Assembly: GCA_021781775.1 (NCBI GenBank)
Contig: JAJXWE010000037.1
Coordinates: 1 to 8,883, forward strand
From: Pseudomonadota bacterium
GTDB lineage: Bacteria > Pseudomonadota > Gammaproteobacteria > Steroidobacterales > Steroidobacteraceae
Direction of reading: 5' to 3'
DNA: 8,883 nt
The translations under genes were made by a program, and so were the position numbers. A model generated the notes under the pieces. The model made no database searches. It was not told the origin of the DNA and saw only the letters and a program-made list of their open reading frames with translations. The stretch's first letter is position 1. The number at the start of each line of letters is the position of its first letter. Positions 7,203 through 8,883 of the stretch are shown one piece after another.

Positions 7203-7218
7203 GCCTGCCCAGGCAGGC
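7203..7218. promoter_or_regulatory. 16-bp perfect palindrome upstream of the efflux operon, candidate operator
   Basis: GCCTGCC CA GGCAGGC is an uninterrupted two-fold-symmetric repeat apart from its 2-base centre. It starts one base after a TTGACT -35-like box (7196-7201) and about 80 bases upstream of the adaptor start. Such placement fits the binding site of a dimeric repressor of an RND pump, often of the TetR family, but no regulator gene is visible. No good -10 box lies at 16-18 bp from TTGACT, so the promoter assignment is weak. Confidence 0.35.
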
Positions 7219-7262
7219 ATCGCTAAGATCGTGGGTCTCGCGCGTTTTTTGCGCTGCAATTA

Positions 7263-7280
7263 CAGCCACGGACATGGCTG
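7263..7280 (+). repeat. Inverted repeat in the leader of the efflux adaptor gene
   Basis: CAGCCA (7263-7268) and TGGCTG (7275-7280) are exact reverse complements with a 6-base loop, ending six bases before the adaptor's ribosome site (7287-7291). It could form a small hairpin in the mRNA leader or be a half-site pair for a regulator; the sequence does not decide. Confidence 0.3.
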
Positions 7281-7286
7281 ACACCT

Positions 7287-7291
7287 AGGAG
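7287..7291 (+). promoter_or_regulatory. Ribosome binding site supporting the TTG start of the adaptor
   Basis: AGGAG lies 8 bases before the TTG at 7300. The next in-frame ATG is at codon 33, inside the signal-peptide core just before the lipobox, so the TTG with this site is the best start. Confidence 0.7.
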
Positions 7292-7299
7292 CTCCACTT

Positions 7300-8505
7300 T
7301 TGCCCCCCGAGACGCGTCTGTCAAGAAGTGCAAAGAAATGCCTCGCCCGCGGACCGGGCCCGGCAAACTGGCGCGCGCTCGTGCTCGTCGCCCCGATGGC
7401 GCTGCTGCTCGGCGCATGCGGGGCCTCCCACCCGAAGAAGGCTGCACCGACGCCTGCGGTCGTCACGGTCCTCACCCTTCAGCCTCAGCCGGTGACCGTG
7501 ACGGCACGGTTCGTGGGCAGGCTCTCGGCCTATCGGGAAGCCAACGTACTGGCTCGCGTCGCCGGTGTCCTGCTCAAACGCCGTTATATCGAGGGCGCCG
7601 AGGTGCAGGCGGGCCAGCCCCTGTTTGAAATCGACCCGGCGCCCTACCGGGCCGCGCTCGATGCCGCGCTGGCCGCGCTCGCCCAGGCCAAGGCCAATGC
7701 CGCCAACGCTGCGGTCACCGCGCGCCGCGACCAGGCGTTGATCGGCGCCCACTTGGTCTCCCAGTCGCAGTTCGATAACGACCAGGCAGCTGCGCGCTCC
7801 ACCGCGGCGCTCGTCCAGCAGGCGCAGGCCAATGTCGAATCGGCGCGCATCAACCTCGGTTACACCGACGTCACCTCCCCCATCGCCGGCATCGCCGGCG
7901 AACAGCAGGTGACCGAAGGGGCGTTGGTCGGACAAGGCACCGCGACGCTGCTCACGACTGTCGATCAGATCAACCCGATCTACGTCAACTTCAATGAGCC
8001 GGCCGCGCAGCAGGAACAGCTGACGGCCGCGATGCAGGCCGGCCGCATCCATCTGGCGGGAGCGCAGGCGCGCGTGCAGCTCACGCTGCCCGACGACACG
8101 CCGTACGGCCAGCCGGGCAGTCTCGATTTTCGCTCCGCCAGCGTCGATCCGACCACCGGCACGATCGCACTGCGTGGCGTCATACCCAACCCCGACGGTC
8201 GCCTGCTGCCCGGGATGTTCGTCACGGTCCGTCTCACGCTCGGCACCGCACCGCACGCCTTCCTGGTACCTCAAGCTGCCGTACAGCGTGACGCCTCCGG
8301 CGCGGCGTACGTGCTCACCGTCAATGGCAGCGATACCGTGGTCGAGAAGCCGATCGAGACCGAGGGCACCTCGGGCAACAACTGGATCGTCTGGCGTGGC
8401 CTCGTCGCCGGCGATCAGCTCATCGTCTCTGGCATTCAAAGCGCCCGCCCCGGCGCCAAGGTCGCTCCGCGGACTGCGCAAAGCACCGTTGGCGCAAGCC
8501 GTTAG
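7300..8505 (+). CDS. RND efflux periplasmic adaptor (AcrA/MexA-type membrane fusion lipoprotein)
   Basis: A 401-residue adaptor linking an inner-membrane RND pump to an outer-membrane channel. A lipoprotein signal ends in lipobox LLGAC with the lipidated Cys at 40. The first half of the lipoyl domain (VLARVAGVLLKRRYIEGAEVQ, 83-103, in two overlapping pieces VLARVAGVLL and RRYIEGAEVQ) leads through FEIDPAPYRAAL into an Ala/Gln-rich alpha-helical hairpin (about 112-185). The second lipoyl half follows (YTDVTSPIAGIAG, 188-200), then the beta-barrel (INPIYVNFNEPA, 224-235) and membrane-proximal domain ending in RLLPGMFV and FLVPQAAVQ. Length and domain order match AcrA (397 residues). The n-region before the core is about 25 residues, long for a lipoprotein, and depends on the TTG start, which has a good AGGAG. 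The pump gene follows after 9 bases, so the two form an operon. Substrate cannot be read from sequence. Confidence 0.93.
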   Translation: MPPETRLSRSAKKCLARGPGPANWRALVLVAPMALLLGACGASHPKKAAPTPAVVTVLTLQPQPVTVTARFVGRLSAYREANVLARVAGVLLKRRYIEGAEVQAGQPLFEIDPAPYRAALDAALAALAQAKANAANAAVTARRDQALIGAHLVSQSQFDNDQAAARSTAALVQQAQANVESARINLGYTDVTSPIAGIAGEQQVTEGALVGQGTATLLTTVDQINPIYVNFNEPAAQQEQLTAAMQAGRIHLAGAQARVQLTLPDDTPYGQPGSLDFRSASVDPTTGTIALRGVIPNPDGRLLPGMFVTVRLTLGTAPHAFLVPQAAVQRDASGAAYVLTVNGSDTVVEKPIETEGTSGNNWIVWRGLVAGDQLIVSGIQSARPGAKVAPRTAQSTVGASR

Positions 8506-8508
8506 GAG
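8504..8508 (+). promoter_or_regulatory. Ribosome binding site overlapping the adaptor stop codon
   Basis: AGGAG begins within the adaptor's TAG stop and lies 6 bases before the GTG start of the RND pump. It fixes that non-ATG start, which also gives the conserved MPQFFIDRP beginning. Confidence 0.75.
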
Positions 8509-8514
8509 CCGCGG

Positions 8515-8883
8515 GTGCCCCAGTTTTTTATCGACCGGCCGGTCTTTGCCTGGGTCATTGCCATCCTGATCTGTCTGGGCGGGACCATCGCGCTCAGCCG
8601 GCTGCCAATCGACTCCTACCCAGATGTCGCGCCGCCGCAGGTCACCATCAGCGCGAACTACCCGGGCGCGAATGCCAAGACCGTTCAATCGACGGTGACC
8701 CAAGTCATCGAGCAGCAGCTGACCGGCATCGACAACCTGCTGTACTTCACCTCACAGTCGAGCTACGGCCAGTCACAGATCACGCTGACCTTCGCCACCG
8801 GCACCGACCCGGACATCGCCGAAGTACAGACCCAGAACCGCGTGACGCTGGCCGAACCGCAATTGCCCGCAGAGGTGAACCAG
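8515..8883 (+). CDS. RND multidrug efflux pump, HAE1 family (AcrB/MexB-like), N-terminal part (cut by window edge)
   Basis: The first 123 codons of an inner-membrane proton-driven pump, open to the right edge. It opens MPQFFIDRPVFAWVI, the near-invariant AcrB/MexB start, followed by transmembrane segment 1 (about 10-28). The porter-domain start includes LPIDSYPDVAPPQV, SANYPGANAKTVQSTV, QVIEQQLTGIDNLLYF and ITLTFATGTDPDIA. About 900 further residues are expected outside the window. The start is GTG with AGGAG (8504-8508) 6 bases ahead; this ribosome site overlaps the adaptor's TAG stop, pointing to coupled translation. No outer-membrane channel gene is in view; it may follow downstream. Confidence 0.93.
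   Translation, partial: MPQFFIDRPVFAWVIAILICLGGTIALSRLPIDSYPDVAPPQVTISANYPGANAKTVQSTVTQVIEQQLTGIDNLLYFTSQSSYGQSQITLTFATGTDPDIAEVQTQNRVTLAEPQLPAEVNQ

Larger units (their letters stand above)
7073..7299. other. Gap between trehalase and the efflux operon
   Basis: These 227 bp separate two co-oriented but functionally unrelated genes. They contain three short inverted repeats (listed separately), a TTGACT box at 7196-7201 that resembles a -35 element, and a T6 run at 7245-7250. No canonical hairpin-plus-T-run terminator follows the trehalase and I see no coding frame with support. The promoter of the efflux operon is presumably here. Confidence 0.5.

Noticed and set aside
7240..7256. T6 run flanked by GCGC on both sides, considered as an intrinsic terminator.
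   Set aside because: The T run is inside the loop rather than after the stem, and the stem is only 4 bp. The palindrome at 7203-7218 is too far upstream to pair with it as a terminator.
7321..8703. A 460-codon open frame on the minus strand opposite the efflux genes.
   Set aside because: It mirrors two clearly conserved genes; long antisense frames are expected in GC-rich DNA with G/C third positions. Its translation is Arg/Gly/Asp-rich with no recognisable domain.
1..8883. CRISPR array, insertion sequence, tRNA/rRNA, phage or defence-system genes.
   Set aside because: No spaced direct repeats, transposase motifs, terminal inverted repeats, RNA gene signatures or defence domains were recognised; all sizeable reading frames with family motifs are sugar hydrolases or efflux components.

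Overview
The window is GC-rich, densely coded DNA (about two thirds G+C by eye, not counted) from a Gram-negative bacterium. The evidence is a Sec-type trehalase, two lipoproteins with clear lipoboxes, and an AcrA/AcrB-type tripartite efflux operon. The strong G/C third-position bias and the close match to MexB/AcrB fit a proteobacterium, perhaps a gammaproteobacterium of the Xanthomonadales/Nevskiales type; the exact lineage is inference.

Left two thirds (1-7072): an alpha-glucoside-degrading locus with a divergent layout. Three genes run leftward as one tightly packed operon: an exported six-hairpin glycosidase with a debranching-enzyme-like FGRDT motif (5128-3053), an exported GH65 glycoside hydrolase (3056-771), and a GH31 alpha-glucosidase-family lipoprotein (774-<1, cut by the left edge). 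Each junction is a 4-base start/stop overlap (GTGA, then ATGA). A GH37 periplasmic trehalase runs rightward (5441-7072). All four products carry export signals, so the locus looks built to break trehalose and other alpha-linked glucosides or glucans to glucose outside the cytoplasm. No transporter, kinase or regulator gene for this pathway lies in the window.

The space between the two arms (5129-5440) holds the clearest regulatory signal: a 33-bp near-perfect palindrome (5185-5217) made of two 14-bp sites that each fit the generic LacI-family operator pattern TGnnAnCGnTnnCA. Two candidate sigma-70 promoters, one per strand, sit as mirror images around the same centre (5201), with both -10 boxes inside the palindrome. 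One LacI-type regulator could thus control both arms.

Right end (7073-8883): after a 227-bp gap with several inverted repeats, an RND efflux operon begins: a periplasmic adaptor lipoprotein (7300-8505, TTG start) and the first 123 codons of an HAE1-family RND pump (8515->8883). It appears unrelated to the sugar locus. No tRNA, rRNA, insertion sequence, CRISPR array or origin was seen.
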